This document shows positions 1 to 21,354 of a stretch of DNA of 64,000 bases, piece by piece (within the stretch, counting starts at the first letter, position 1; each line of letters starts with the position of its first letter). Source of the DNA: Owenia fusiformis. Its lineage: Eukaryota > Annelida > Polychaeta > Sabellida > Oweniidae. The translations under genes and the position numbers were made by a program. The stretch covers positions 38,736,671 to 38,800,670 of the forward strand of contig CAIIXF020000007.1 in NCBI GenBank assembly GCA_903813345.2, written 5' to 3'. Under the pieces are notes generated by a model. It worked only from the letters and a program-made list of their open reading frames with translations, searched no databases and had not been told where the DNA came from.

Positions 1-375
1 AACATAGGTTTTAATTATAGAATTTTTAAAACAGAATTCAAGTTTGAAGACTTCTTATTTTCACTGCCTCAAAAATATAGAGTCATTTTATCAAAATACA
101 GAATGTCCAACACAAAATTACCTATTGAGAGGGGTAGGTATAGAAATGTAGAAAGAAATAGAAGATTTTGTGAACTATGTAATAACAATTCATTAGGAGA
201 TGAATTTCATTTTATATTAGAATGTAAGTCTGTTAAAAGCATTAGAAAACAATACTTACCCCAATATTTTTGTAAAAACATTAGTACTTTTAAATATGCC
301 AAGCTGTTACAATCTGATAGTAAAGTCTTGTTAGCATTATGTAAGTTTCTAAATGAGGCTGGGAAGCAATTGTAA
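1..375 (+). CDS. C-terminal end of LINE reverse-transcriptase polyprotein (5' partial)
   Basis: The frame is open from base 1 to the TAA at 373-375; the true start lies outside the window. The peptide contains KLPIERGR followed by a CX2C ... HX4C zinc-binding motif (CELC, then HFILEC), the arrangement found at the C-terminus of many invertebrate LINE ORF2 proteins. The polymerase and endonuclease domains are not in view. The last 120 codons show no stop, so this copy may be fairly young, but whether the full element is intact cannot be told. It has no role in the host gene except as an intronic insertion, in the sense orientation of copy A. Confidence 0.7.
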   Translation, partial: NIGFNYRIFKTEFKFEDFLFSLPQKYRVILSKYRMSNTKLPIERGRYRNVERNRRFCELCNNNSLGDEFHFILECKSVKSIRKQYLPQYFCKNISTFKYAKLLQSDSKVLLALCKFLNEAGKQL

Positions 376-485
376 ATATGTTTGTTATGAAATACTTAAT
401 TGTTAAATACTTATTTACTGTATGTACTTTTGCCTAATACCCTTTATTTGGGTGATGGTATAATAAATAAAATTGAAAAAAAAAA
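1..485 (+). mobile_element. Non-LTR retrotransposon (LINE), 3' end
   Basis: The 3' terminus of a LINE: the end of an ORF, about 80 bases of 3' UTR and an A-rich tail at 455-485. Immediately after the tail the sequence aligns with intron 1 of lipase copy B (from about 16773), so the LINE sits inside intron 1 of copy A. Its 5' part and its target duplication are off the window. CR1/Jockey-like affiliation is inference from the C-terminal zinc motif. Confidence 0.75.
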
Positions 486-760
486 TATTCTGGTTCAAGA
501 AAATCATATTTCTGGAAAAAGAATCCAGCTGGTTGAATCTAACATAATTAAATGTTAAAATGTGTCATGAAAATGCAGTTAACCAATGCTTACAAAGAAT
601 TTTTGATTCATGGTCTAAAATGTATTTCATGAATTGAGATGTAAATTCAACTGTGACTGCTAAATGGAAGAATGATCAATAAACACCTCAATAAAGGCAT
701 TCAACTCTTGTGTGCACTTGAGAGTGAAATACTTTAATACAGAAATTCATTTCTATTCAG

Positions 761-871
761 TTAAGGCCATGTCTGGAATTTTGCTGCAACCCTTAATAGA
801 GTCAAATGTTATTTTTCAATAACCTCTATTGAGGGTTGCAGCAAAATTCCGAACATGCACCCTGGCCTTAA
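761..871. mobile_element. Foldback MITE in intron 1 of lipase copy A
   Basis: A 111-bp inverted repeat beginning TTAAGGCC and ending GGCCTTAA. The inner arms (about 27 bp, one mismatch, around 779-805 and 823-849) pair across a short loop. In copy B the same intron reads straight through (cagttaggggtagag near 18085), so the element inserted in copy A after the duplication or was lost from B. Confidence 0.7.
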
Positions 872-1100
872 AAATATAAAGAACCCAGGGGTAGAGTAAT
901 ACAGCTGTGTTTATGATAAGACTTATCATTATGACATGTATAAAACAGCTAAATAAAAGAGATGTTGTTCAAAAGCTTTGGTAACCTCCCTGCATCTTGG
1001 AGATATACAGACAATACAGTTCGAGAACCTTTGAAAAATTAAATTACATTCTCCATTTTTAGCATGATTTGTGATTTGGGTTATTGGTTATTTGTTGTAG

Positions 1101-4304
<3,204 letters not shown>

Positions 4305-4703
4305 GAATGGTGTTCCTTGGTACATTTTGGTACTAGGAATGGCATTCCTTGGTACATTTTGGTACTAGGAATGGCTTTCCTTGGTACATTTTGGTACTAG
4401 GAATGGCGTTCCTTGGTACATTTTGGTACTAGGAATGGCTTTCCTTGGTACATTTTGGTACTAGGAATGGCTTTCCTTGGTACATTGTGGCACTAGGAAT
4501 GGCTTTCCTTGGTACATTTTGGTACTAGGAATGGCGTTCCTTGGTACATTTTGGTACTAGGAATGGCGTTCCTTGGTACATTTTGGTACTAGGAATGGCG
4601 TTCCTTGGTACATTTTGGTACTAGAGATGGTTTTCCTCAGTATACTTCAAGAAGCTAGAGTAGAAACCTATATATAATTGTGAGACAAATAAGTGATACT
4701 ATT

Positions 4704-4950
4704 ATGCTAAATCACTGTAAAACACATGTTTGATATTACTGTATTACTATTATACACTCCATGCTATGCTAAATCACTGTAAAACACATGTTTGATATTA
4801 CTGTATTACTATTATACACTCCATGCTATGCTAAATCACGGTAAAACACACATTTGATATTACTGTATTACTATTATACACTCCATGCTATGCTAAATCA
4901 CTGTAAAACACATGTTTGATATTACTGCATTACTATTATACACTCTGTGA
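4704..4950 (+). repeat. 62-bp tandem repeat downstream of copy A
   Basis: Four units starting at 4704, 4766, 4828 and 4890 (atgctaaatcactgtaaaac, then acatgtttgatattactg). Copy C carries the related acatgtttgatattact motif expanded with a 31-bp period at 62640-62970. Confidence 0.9.
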
Positions 4951-5534
4951 TAGCTACATGTATCATGGGATATCTCTATGATGACCTACTGACAATTAGT
5001 TCTCAGTATAGTATATAACAAGGGATGCATTTACTGTTTTTTCATATTTCTTATGTCTATTTTTCCCTATTCATGGATTTTATATTTTACAAGATGAAAT
5101 AAAATTATCACATTTTGAAGTTGTAATTTCACCAGTTTTAATGTTCAAAATCTTTAATTTAGAACTCAACTTTATCAATGTAACAACAAAGTAAAGTTCA
5201 TATTCCCGCTTTGTTGAATACCTGTAGCTTAACCTCTCTATTATTTCATGGTCTATGAGGCTTTACTAAATAGCATCATATAATGGTTTGCCTTGGGGTT
5301 TTTGAATCCTTTTACATCATACAAACATGAGATGTGGTATATGTTTTGAATACCACTCTCTATATTTTTGATAGTTATACAATATGAAATAGTCATGGAT
5401 TTTGGATTTACACCCCCCCCCCCTCTTTCATGAACATGCATGGAATAAAGTAAAAAAAACTCCAATGTATATTTGTACATGCATGAGCATGAGATAAATG
5501 TATGGGTTTTAAGTAAATAAACCTCCAATGTAAT
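4951..5534. other. 3' flank of copy A, no gene seen
   Basis: About 5025-5080 still aligns with the flank of copy C (63090-63143), marking the end of the duplicated unit. An AATAAA at 5098-5103 is a candidate polyadenylation signal for copy A. From 5105 on I see only AT-rich sequence, a C-tract near 5410 and the start of a dispersed repeat. Confidence 0.5.
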
Positions 5535-5680
5535 GGGGTATATCCTGAGGGAAATATAAATATCTTATTGAGGGACCGAGGTAAGATATAATATTTTCCG
5601 AAAGATATACCCCATATTCAAAACTGAGTATCACATAACTTATTTGACGAGTGAAGTTGAAGTTGACAGTTTTGCCATGC
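5535..5680. repeat. Dispersed 145-bp repeat, first copy
   Basis: Nearly identical to 13774-13918 (ggggtatatcctgagggaaa ... gttgacagttttgccat). The left part can fold: ggggtatat pairs with atatacccc about 70 bp on. No coding signal. A transposon-end origin is plausible but not shown. Confidence 0.75.
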
Positions 5681-6958
5681 ATGAGCAATATGATAAATGT
5701 ATGGGTTTTAAGTAAATAAACCTCCAATGTAGATTTGAGATAAATGTATATGTTGTAAAAAGACTTTTCAAAGGTAAAACCTTGAGAACCGAGACACATG
5801 ACTGTATGAGTGTTGAATAATCTCTCATTTTCATATAGCGCAGTCAGATGTCCAGAAATGAGCCCTTCATAGTTCGACTTTTTCAGGAAAGCAACAAACT
5901 TGGCACAGTTGTAGAAACACTTGATCTGAGTGGAAAATGATTTCGGGGCAAGTGATCCGGAGTGGTCTTCATGGATTTTTTAGTCTCTGACCCCAACCCC
6001 TATCAGGCGGGGAGGGGGTACATTATAAAAAATAAATAAAAATGGTTGTGAAGTAAATTTTTTTAAATGACTTCATTTGGTGATTGCTCTGAGCCTTGAA
6101 ATTGAGACAAACTAATTGTAGATGTGGTGTTAAGTGTGGAAAATGCATTTTGACCCAATTATCTAGCGTGAATTCATCTTTTAAAGGGTCAAATATGGGA
6201 CATCAAGTACTGTATTTCAAGAATGTGATGTCTGATCATCTTGGAAAAATTCATACTAATAGGGGTATAAGTGTTCATCACAAATATAGAATATGGCTTG
6301 GGTAGCTCATGTATTTTTTGAAATAAAAATTATCGAAATTTGAATTTCTAAGCCCTTGCGGCCTAGGGGTAACCTTATTCTACCTTAATAATTTTTAAGA
6401 TATGCAATGTATGGGTCTCATATGAGCTCAAAATGGTGCATTGAGTCTTGTTTTGTCATATTATTCCTAATTGGATAGAAAAATGATTGGAACTTTTCAA
6501 AAAAAATAAAATTTCATTATCGCTTCTGAAGGGCCAGGGGTAACCATATTTTACCTTAATAACTTTCAAGGTTTGTAATATATGTATCCCAAATTAGCTC
6601 AAGATGATGCATATAGTTCTGTTTAATCATAATACCTCCAATAAGATGTAGAAAATGATTGGATATTTCTTAAAATTTGAAATTTTCATTTTAGCTTATG
6701 ATGGCCTGGGGGGGGGGGGCTTATTTAACCTTGAACTTTTCTTAATTATGAGACGTATGCATCTCAAATGAGTTTAGAATTGTGTCATATACTCTTGTTT
6801 TGTCATATTATTCCTTAGGAGATGTAAAAAATAATGGAAATTTGAAAAATGACATTTTTAGCTTTTGACAGGTCAGGGGTGATTTTATCATATATTACCA
6901 TAATATAGAAGCAAAGGATGGAGTGAGTTTAGCAGCCCCGTCCCCATGACCGATGCCA

Positions 6959-7006
6959 TTGGCAGCTTGGGTCTTAAAGCATTTATGACCCAAGCTGCAA
7001 TAAACC
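6959..7006. repeat. Hairpin inside the left foldback region
   Basis: gcagcttgggtc and tgacccaagctgc form a 12-13 bp perfect stem around an 11-nt AT-rich loop. It lies in the piece that interrupts the left arm of the foldback element, so it may be the core of a small nested element. Confidence 0.5.
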
Positions 7007-7449
7007 ATGCTGACCTATTCTCAACCAATCAGCGAGCTTGAAGGAACAAGTGGTAAATGCGTGCACATTAATGATGCGATTTCGTCAGAGAAAATGACCA
7101 TATAGAAAGCCGTCCTTATTTCGACAACAAACTCTGATTAGCACAGTGAGTTCAGAGATTCATTGAAAACTGATAGAGTGAAGACGAAGCTCTCTTTTGA
7201 GAAGGAAAGTCGAATGAATGCAAAGGGTAGTAAGTCCAGTCACCTTAGCCTGATGGGGGGGGGGGGTTAATAGGTGAGCTGCTTCTGTCAACGATTCTGT
7301 CAGTGAATAATGACAGTCAATGATTGGGCACAAGAATGCCAAATGTTATCACAATAATTTTCAAGATAAAATGATCTCAAAATGGGGAAAATAGTCTGTT
7401 TTTACTTTATTCCTACTGAGATAATGATTAACAACAATTAGAAAATTCA

Positions 7450-9300
7450 GTGACACATTTAAATCTCAATCCATTTATTCCATTTTTCCATAGCAGTAGA
7501 ATACAGATGTAACATCACATCCAATGATTGTATGAGAAATGGGGAGGATTAAACTTTGGTCATGGGCAGGTAGATATTGATATGTTTTCTCCCTTACCAT
7601 ATGCTATCCAAATTGACTTTTTCAGTTTTTAACATCACATATATGCCAGGATAACCACATCAGAATTAAATGTAAGGAGTATTATTCTTTCTCTTGAAGG
7701 CCATGATTGAAGCAGTCTAACTGAAAATATTGAGAAATATCCTTTAATCTGCTTCTTCTTATAAGAGCAAGGGTGATGGCAGAACCTCACTGTTGGGCTA
7801 AAACATTGCATTGCCTCCTTAATTTATGTGGTCACTATCTTCTTTCCATTCATTTCAAGGGTTTCAGTTTCCTCCTTAGACTGTCCTTGTTCCAGTTCCA
7901 CAAGTCTCTCTAGTGCTGTTTTAAAGGTGCAACAATTAGTGCAAAGGGGCCATTCAACGATCATGGACCAGTGTCAAAATATATTCAAGTTTTGATATTT
8001 CATCAAGACTAACATATATGTTTATTTCTTTCCAAAGAAACCCCCTGGATGAACATTATTTCAGCTGATTCCTCTTGAAATGTTTTGGATCTTAAAAACC
8101 TATAAGTGGGACTCCCTTTATAGAAGCTTTGAACTGAATTTACACTTCTTAATGCTGAAATTGATAGTTTATCCATACATTTTAAGAAAATAGGTATGCC
8201 AAAGCCAAATATTGCCCTGATAGCTCAGAAAAAGTAACAAAATTGAATCTTCTACAGACCTTGTTGCCCCTTTAAGCTAGTGTCCTTGTAAACATCCCAG
8301 CTGACATCAAGGCAATGAACTATTTGCAGACTTTTACGTGGGTAATATCATATTTGCATAATCACCAAATTTTCTTTATATTTCACTGTTAGCATGTTTA
8401 ACTATACATGCCCTGTCTATTATTTCGGCATCTACTATGTAGCTTAGTCATTCAACTTTGATGATAATGAGCATAGATACAAACAGCACAAAACTGGAAC
8501 AGTGAGGAAAGTATATCCTACTAATTTTCTTCTGTGGAATTGGCAAGATTTCCTAAGATGGTTGGAACAAGAGGGAGCTGTTTTCCTTCCAGGCATCAAA
8601 ACCGAAACCCTGGAGGAAGATGGCAAGAAGATAGTGACCTCACAATGAAGTAATGCAATATCTTAGCCCGATAGTGAAGTATCTGCCATCGCCATTCGCT
8701 CATATGAAGAAGCATGCCAAAGACTGCTTCTGTCATGACCTAATAAGAATCATAGTCAATACAGTTGATTTTGATGTGGTTTAAACTGGCAGTAACTTGT
8801 GCTGAAAAATTTCAATTTGGATTGCATATGGCCTATAGTGAGGGGAAATTCCTCCAGTATGTACGACCTGCCTTAGATATTTCAAGGCCACTTGGCCTTA
8901 CCATTTTTCATACAATCGCTAGATGCATTCTGCTACTATTAAATCAACTGATTTGCAGGAATAGAAGGTGTACCCAGAGGTTACGCAAGTGTTCTTATGC
9001 TTTAAATCTTTTTTGATACCCTAAAATTAGAAGACTAGAGTCCTTATTCATTCTGATGCATTCTTACCCACAGTTTCTATCACCACATGAATGTGGCTGG
9101 ACTACTCCCACTGCTGATACTGAGGCCACAACATAAAATGTAGGTCATGGGGTAGATACCTGTGTCAAGAGAACAGATGCAAATGTTTGAAAGCAGATCT
9201 GATTGGCTCTGGACTTATCAAACATTTTCATATCTTAGAAAATGTTCTATAAAACTAGATAGTATTGCCATTGGTACTAAAAAGGAATAAATGGCTGTTG
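7450..9300. other. Spacer of the foldback element, no gene seen
   Basis: Apart from the TTAA-flanked MITE at 7921-8275 I recognise nothing. The short frames here show no family motif and no codon structure. Confidence 0.5.
7921..8275 (-). mobile_element. TTAA-flanked MITE, copy 1
   Basis: 355 bp bounded by TTAA (7921-7924 and 8272-8275). The ends AGGTGCAACAA and TTGTTGCCCCT are inverted repeats with one mismatch. A second copy lies in the opposite orientation at 14100-14503. TTAA targets are typical of piggyBac and Kolobok transposases; the assignment is inference. Confidence 0.75.
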
Positions 9301-9489
9301 AGATTCATTTTTTTATAATTGTTAATCATTATTGTATATCTCAGTAGCAATAATATGACAAAACTATAGACTATATTCACTATTTTGAGCTCATTTGAGT
9401 AGACAATATGATATATCTTTGTTTAAATTTTTAAGGTAAAATCAGGTCATTCCTGACCTATCATAAACTACACTACCAATCTCAAACTG

Positions 9490-9680
9490 CATCAAACAGC
9501 ATGGTTTCATAAACAGCGCTGTAAAAACAGTACTGAACACAGCTGTTTTCTAAAACAGTACTGAGCTGTAAAAACAGTACTGTACTATGCTGTCCAAAAC
9601 AGATGGTGTTAGAATAGCATTGTACATTGCTATATAGTGCAGTACTCTGACTGCACTGTTACTGTTTACAGCGCTGCAAG
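9490..9680. repeat. ACAGTACTG-rich degenerate tandem block in the right foldback arm
   Basis: Several copies of aaaacagtactg and relatives (acagctgtt, cagcgctgt), bounded by aacagcgctgt near 9511 and acagcgctgc near 9669. It interrupts the series of 172-bp arm units and has no counterpart in the left arm, so it is a later insertion or local expansion. Confidence 0.55.
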
Positions 9681-10720
9681 AAGATGTTGCGGATTGGGGG
9701 TGTAATATGAAAATGTCATTTTCTTATAATTTCCAATCATTTTTTCACTCCTTGGGAATGATATGATAAAACAGGACTAAATATACCATCTTAAGCTCAT
9801 TTGAGGTGACTATGTCTCATATTTAGAAAATTATTAAGGTAAAATAAGGTTACCCCAGGGCCATCAAGAGCTTAAGTGAAAATTTTGATTTTTTAGATAT
9901 ATCCGATCATTTTCTACATCTTATTGGAGGTATAATGATTAAACAGAACTATATGCAACATCTTGAGCTAATTTGAGATGCATATATTACATATCTGGGA
10001 AATTATTAGGGTAAAATATGGTTACCCCTGGCCCTTTAGAACCGAAAATGAAAATTTGATTTTTTTTTAATTTCCAATAATTTTTTTACATTTAATTAGG
10101 AATAATATGACAAAACAATACTTAATGCAACAATTAGAATTCATATGAGGCCCAAACATTGCGTATCTTAAAAATTATTAAGGTAAAATAAGGTCACCCC
10201 TAGGCCGCAAGGGCTTAAATATCCATATTTCGATAATTTATTTCTCAAAAATTACATGAGCTACACAAGCCATATATCATATGAGTGATTAACACCTATA
10301 TCTCTATTAGTATGAATTTTTTCAGGATGATCAGACATCACATTCTTGAAATACAGTACTTGATGTCCCATATTTGACCCTTTGAAAGGTGAATTCACGC
10401 TAGATAATTGGGTTAAAATGTATTTTCCTACCTAAACACCACTTCTAAAATAGGTTTTTCTCAATTTCAAGGCTCAAAGCAATCACCAAATGAAGTCATT
10501 TAAAGAAATATTCTTTACAACTATTTTTATTTATTTTATTATAATGTACCCCCTCCCCGCCTGATAGGGGTGGGGGTCAGAGGCTTACAATCCATGAAGA
10601 CCACCCCGAATCACTTGCCCCGAAATCATTTTTCATTCAGATCATATGTTTCTACAACTGTGCCAAGTTTGTTGCTTTCCTGAAAAAGTCGAACTACCAA
10701 AGGGACATCTGACTGCGCTA

Positions 10721-11285
10721 ATAGGAGACCGAGCCACCACACACTCTGTATGGCTCGCTTGCGACACTTTGATATGCCTTGGTGACCTTCGTGAAGGTGA
10801 CCAAGTATGTCCTGTCTCATAGAACTTGGTATAACAATTCTTGATCCACGCATTAAGATATCATTTTGAACTGTGAGTTCTTCATGAATTGTCCAATAAG
10901 CTTTCAATGCTGAAGGTAAATGATTTTTCTCGGGCCAACCATGCATGACATATTCTAAAATTTGTGAACACAATGGATCTAGAGATTGTTCCCTTTTAAT
11001 ATCTAACAAGCGGTTTTCAGTGACAGGTAAATCCATTACTCCGGCTATCATTGCATAACACTCACTTGAAAGATCTTTATCAGATTTCTCACCGGCACCT
11101 GGAAGGGGTGCTCTACTCAACGTGTCGGCTAAAACTAGATTCTTGCCTGGAACGTGTGAAATGATATATCGATATCTGAATAAACTTAGATGGAAACGTT
11201 GTATACGAGCTGGAAGTTCATTCACGCTCTTAGTTCCGAGAAGACTAACTAAAGGCTAATATGATCAGTTTCGATATGAAAGGAC
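10721..11285 (-). pseudogene. Ty3/Gypsy pol remnant: RNase H end and integrase zinc domain
   Basis: Read on the minus strand: ETDH of RNase H (with a frameshift and stops near 11230-11265), NELPARIQRF, VPGKNLVLADTLSR, then the integrase HHCC region start (HEGHQGISKCRKRA, SVWW). The frame then runs into the foldback end at 10718 and loses homology, so the integrase core is missing. It belongs with 13162-13640; the two parts are separated by the TIR element at 11288-13105. Comparable domains occur in order in the intact element at 56179-60561, but sequence identity to it is low, so it is a different family. Confidence 0.82.
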
Positions 11286-11458
11286 CTTATACACCCTCCA
11301 TTGGGATCTCCCCATGAGAAAAAAATAATTCATCTGATTTTTCAAAATAAAAATACTGCTTTTATTATTACATTTATATGTACACTAGTATCTTTTTGAC
11401 CTATATTCAGCACTGTATTGATGAATGGGCCACTTATTAGGGCCAATATTCAATCATA

Positions 11459-12493
11459 CAGGGTGTTCCAAAAATAACAGGACTGGTGCTGGCATTTTGT
11501 CAATTCTGCACCAAGTGTCTTCAAATTTTCACAAATTGTACTTTGAAGTATTGTTAGTAAAATTGTAAAGTTTCAGAAAAAATGATAATATGTGGGTAGA
11601 GTTATGGTTACTATAGTAACATGACATCACAATACCCGGGGCAACTTTTTCATGAAAATGTGATATCTAACATTTTTGTGTTACTGAAGAAAGTATCTAA
11701 TTCACCTATTATAATACAACATTTCTTGTTTGTTTTATTATTTGCTTTGTTGTAATGGTATTGCTATACAACTAAGATTCAAGTATGATTATATAATGAT
11801 ATAATATTCATTCAATTTCCTGGGATATCAGTCTGTATAACGGTCTGCACAATTCACGGTTGAGTTCTTGAAAAGTCATCCACTTTGATGACATGTCTCC
11901 CAGCAAGTCAGCTTTAAAGACCACTGCAGCTATAGAGGAGCTAGGTCTTGAGGTGACCATGCACCATACTCTTCTGATCATGCAATATCTAACTTTTCAC
12001 TTATATGGAGAATGGAATGCTATTCGGCGTGGTAAGACCTTTAAAGATAAGAATGACCTTCTCCAAGTTGTCTAATCGACCCTGAGTGACATGTCTTCAA
12101 ATGGGTTCACTCATGTATTTGAGACATGGATACAGAGTGCTACAGACCAAAGAGGAGCCTACTTTTCAAAGTAGAGAATACATAAGAATATCAAATTATA
12201 TAAAGCAAATGTAATTCCCACCAGTTGTTGCATTTCAACTTTGATATGGGATGTACAAAACATTAAAAGTCTCTGTAAGAGTCTCCGTAACTTTCTGAGT
12301 GGAATGTTGCCCCGGGTATTGTGATGTCATGTTACCATAGCAACCATAACTCTACCTGAGTTTCATAATTTTTGTCGAAACTTTGGAATCCTAGTTACAA
12401 TACATGAAAGTACATCATGTAAAATTTTGAAGACGATTGGTGCATATTTAACAAAATACCAGCACCAGTCCTGTTACTTTTGGAACACCCTGT
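11459..12493 (+). mobile_element. mariner/Tc1-like element with ~190-bp TIRs
   Basis: Ends CAGGGTGTTCC and GGAACACCCTG, each flanked by TA (11457-11458, 12494-12495). Inverted arms reach about 190 bp (11459-11650 and 12305-12493), both including the CCCGGG-containing stretch. The second copy of element X reads caatca-t-gaagtg at the same point (near 39940), an empty site that confirms insertion into TA. Confidence 0.85.
11893..12171 (+). pseudogene. Decayed mariner-like transposase, C-terminal part
   Basis: The frame from 11893 gives a 60-codon stretch ending in a stop at 12073-12075; the same frame continues with TLSDMSSNGFTHVFETW and GAYFSK, stop near 12171. This resembles the C-termini of mariner/Tc1 transposases (HLWGEW-like, then W...RCI..GGAYFE). 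The catalytic DDE/D core is not recognisable, so it is inactive. Confidence 0.55.
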
Positions 12494-13161
12494 AAAGTGT
12501 ACAGGGGTCCAGATGCCAAACCAGGAAGTGTTTTTGTGTCTGTCAAAATCCATTTGCATCCTACACATCCCTACATCTTATCCAAATATGTTATTACATA
12601 ATGAAACATAACAGTATAATCTTTGGATTTACAAAGTTGTATGGGATTTCATAAGTGTAAAAGTTCCTTTTGAAGCATTTTCCTATAGCCATTTTGTAGG
12701 AAAAAAATGATGAAAAAAATGTCTAAGCCTTTAATTTGAAGTATGACCTGAATCGATTGCAAACTTTATATTTGCACATCTGATGTGATATACCATTTGT
12801 GTCATATTGTGAAATTATTTAATTTGCAATCGATTCAGGTCATAGTGTATTTTAGGTATTTTTGTGAAAATCAATAGAAACCAATGGCCTCCACTGGAAT
12901 CTGATGATATCCACATGTTAAGTCAATGGAGCACATCCAATGGCAAGTCAATACACCCTTGCTGAACTTAATGACCTCAACCTCAGCCCATGTGGGTCCA
13001 AACGCTTAAATATTTTCCACAGTATTATGTGACATTGTATTCTTTATGTTACACCTAAAATGATTCATTTTGTTCATGGGGAGATCATAATGGCGGGTGC
13101 ACTAGATCCTTTAATTCCGACCACTGATAGTCTGAGAACTTATCACATCCCCATGTTACTC

Positions 13162-13640
13162 CTACGCTTCTTTGTCTATTTGAGGATATCTCCTCTCTTC
13201 ACTTCTGAGAGAACTCGATGCATAAGATACAGGTTTCCAGTCGCATTGGGAATTTTCGCGCTGGTAAATCGCTGCGCCCAGACCATGCTTTGAGACATCT
13301 GCACTTACTGTAGTTTCATGATTTGGATCATAATGTTTCAACACAGTATTTGAGCAGAGTTCCTTTTTGATACTATCGAATGCATTTTGCTGAGAATCCC
13401 ATGTAAACACGTAGTCAGAGGAAGTCAAATCTCGCAGTGGTTTCGAAAGTTTGGCTAAGTTAGACGTAAACTTACCTGAATGATGAACCATGCCATAAAA
13501 ATCTATGTACGTCTGTAGGTGCACTCATTTCTGATATTGCGCAAACTTTTTCAGGATCAGGAGAGACACCTTTTTCTGAGACTAGAGTCCCAAGGAATTT
13601 TACACTCTTTTTAATAGTCCATTTAGGTAACTGTATCTAA
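13162..13640 (-). pseudogene. Ty3/Gypsy pol remnant: RT connection and RNase H start
   Basis: On the minus strand: KSVKFLGTLVSEKGVSPDPE (RT thumb/connection), a frameshift near 13515, then HHSGKFTSNLAKLSKPL, FTWDSQQNAF, ADVSKHGLGAAIYQ (RNase H), SYASSSLRSEERRYPQI. It stops at about 13162 where element X begins, and resumes at 11285. RT catalytic YxDD lies further right and is not present. Confidence 0.85.
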
Positions 13641-13770
13641 TAGGAAGAGCAAATTCGATTTGCAGTGAACAGAAGGACAAAGTATAAGAAACGTCAAATG
13701 ATAAATTAGCATTAGAAAGATGCGGTTACCCTAAATGGACTATGTTATGGTTATGTTGTGGGAGGTTTTG

Positions 13771-13920
13771 GATATGGGGTATATCCTGAGGGAAATATAG
13801 ATATCTTATTGAGGGACCGAGGTAAGATATAATATTTCCCGAAAGATATACCCCATATTCAAAACTGAGTATCACATAACTTATTTGACGAGTGAAGTTG
13901 AAGTTGACAGTTTTGCCATA
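13771..13920. repeat. Dispersed 145-bp repeat, second copy
   Basis: Same orientation as 5535-5680, more than 95% alike by eye. Just left, tagtccatttaggtaac (13612) and gttaccctaaatggacta (13725) form a small inverted pair. Confidence 0.75.
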
Positions 13921-14099
13921 GCGAAATATTTTAACAAATTGACCGTTTCTACACTGAACAAAAACATTTTCCATGGAATGTTGGAGCGCAAGATATATAA
14001 ATGGCCTGCTCCTCCAAGATATCAATAGACTATATCACGCTGTTATGTACCTGAAACCTCACTTGACATAAATAAATATAACTTAACTTGACCATTTAC

Positions 14100-14503
14100 T
14101 TAAAGGGGCAACAAGGCCTGTAGAGAGAAATTTAGGAACATTTTAACTTTTTCTGAGCTATCAAGGCAACGTCATTTGGCTTGACATCCTCTTTGACATA
14201 CCTATTTTCTTAAAATGTATGGATAGACTATCAAGTTCAGCATTAAAAAGTGTAAATTCAGTTCAAAGTTTCAAAAAGGGGAAATCCACTTTTGTATTTT
14301 TAAGATCCCCCATTTTTCAAGAGGAATATCAGCTGAAATAATGTTTAATGTTTATCTAGGGGGTTTCTTTGCAGATAATAAAAATAGATGTTAGTCTTGA
14401 TGAAATATCCAAACTTAAATATACATATGTATATAATATATGTATTTTGAAGCTGGTCCATGATCGTTGAATGGCCCCTCTGCACTAATTGTTGCACCTT
14501 TAA
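14100..14503 (+). mobile_element. TTAA-flanked MITE, copy 2, upstream of copy B
   Basis: 404 bp from TTAA at 14100 to TTAA at 14500, ends AGGGGCAACAA and TTGTTGCACCT. It is the reverse-oriented relative of 7921-8275, about 50 bp longer, and lies just upstream of the copy B promoter segment. Confidence 0.75.
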
Positions 14504-14519
14504 ATAACTAACAATATAA

Positions 14520-14661
14520 ATATTTTCACAACATGAATTCGGTAAACCCTTTTGCAAACACAGTTGACTGAACAAACACACTAGCATGAATATAAGGAGC
14601 GTCATTACTGTACTTCATAAGTTGGCCAAATACTAAAAGCATTTTAGCATTTAAAAACAAA
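14520..14661 (+). promoter_or_regulatory. Candidate promoter and 5' UTR of copy B
   Basis: About 85 bp here match the region upstream of copy C (50740-50825): caaacacagttgactgaac, acacactagcatgaa. A TATA-like TATAAGG sits at 14591, 70 bp before the ATG; copy C has ATAAAAGG in the same place. The bases before the ATG (aaaacaaaATG) are also shared. Confidence 0.55.

Positions 14662-21354
<6,693 letters not shown>

Larger units (their letters stand above)
5838..10718. mobile_element. 4.9-kb foldback element with long modular inverted arms
   Basis: The two ends are inverted copies: GCGCAGTCAGATGTCC at 5838 and its complement ending at 10718, each next to TA (5836-5837 and 10719-10720). The left arm covers about 5838-7450 (interrupted at about 6905-7350) and the right arm about 9300-10718. 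Each arm contains a degenerate tandem series of about 172-bp units, recognisable by aggggtaaccttattctacc near 6365, 6536, 6710 and 6883 and its complement near 10182, 10010, 9838 and 9437. The spacer holds a MITE at 7921-8275 and no convincing ORF, so the element looks non-autonomous. On the right it abuts the antisense Gypsy pol remnant. A TA target duplication would suit a Tc1/mariner-type or related transposase; this is inference. Confidence 0.72.
11288..13105. mobile_element. TIR element X with CACCC ends, copy 1, disrupted by a mariner-like element
   Basis: Left end cacccTccattgggatctcc (11288) and right end complement of cacccGccattatgatctcc (to 13103) are inverted, both continuing into CCCATGA. 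The element splits the antisense Gypsy RNase H. A second copy flanks the 10.2-kb element (39860-40371 and 50585-50728) without the mariner insertion. Internal inverted segments include cctgaatcgattgcaaactt near 12750 and its complement near 12823. No ORF of its own is recognisable. Confidence 0.68.

Noticed and set aside
10626-10720. Last 30 residues of the 199-codon minus-strand ORF as a genuine polyprotein end
   Set aside because: They are encoded by the foldback terminus; Gypsy homology ends at SVWW next to the junction.
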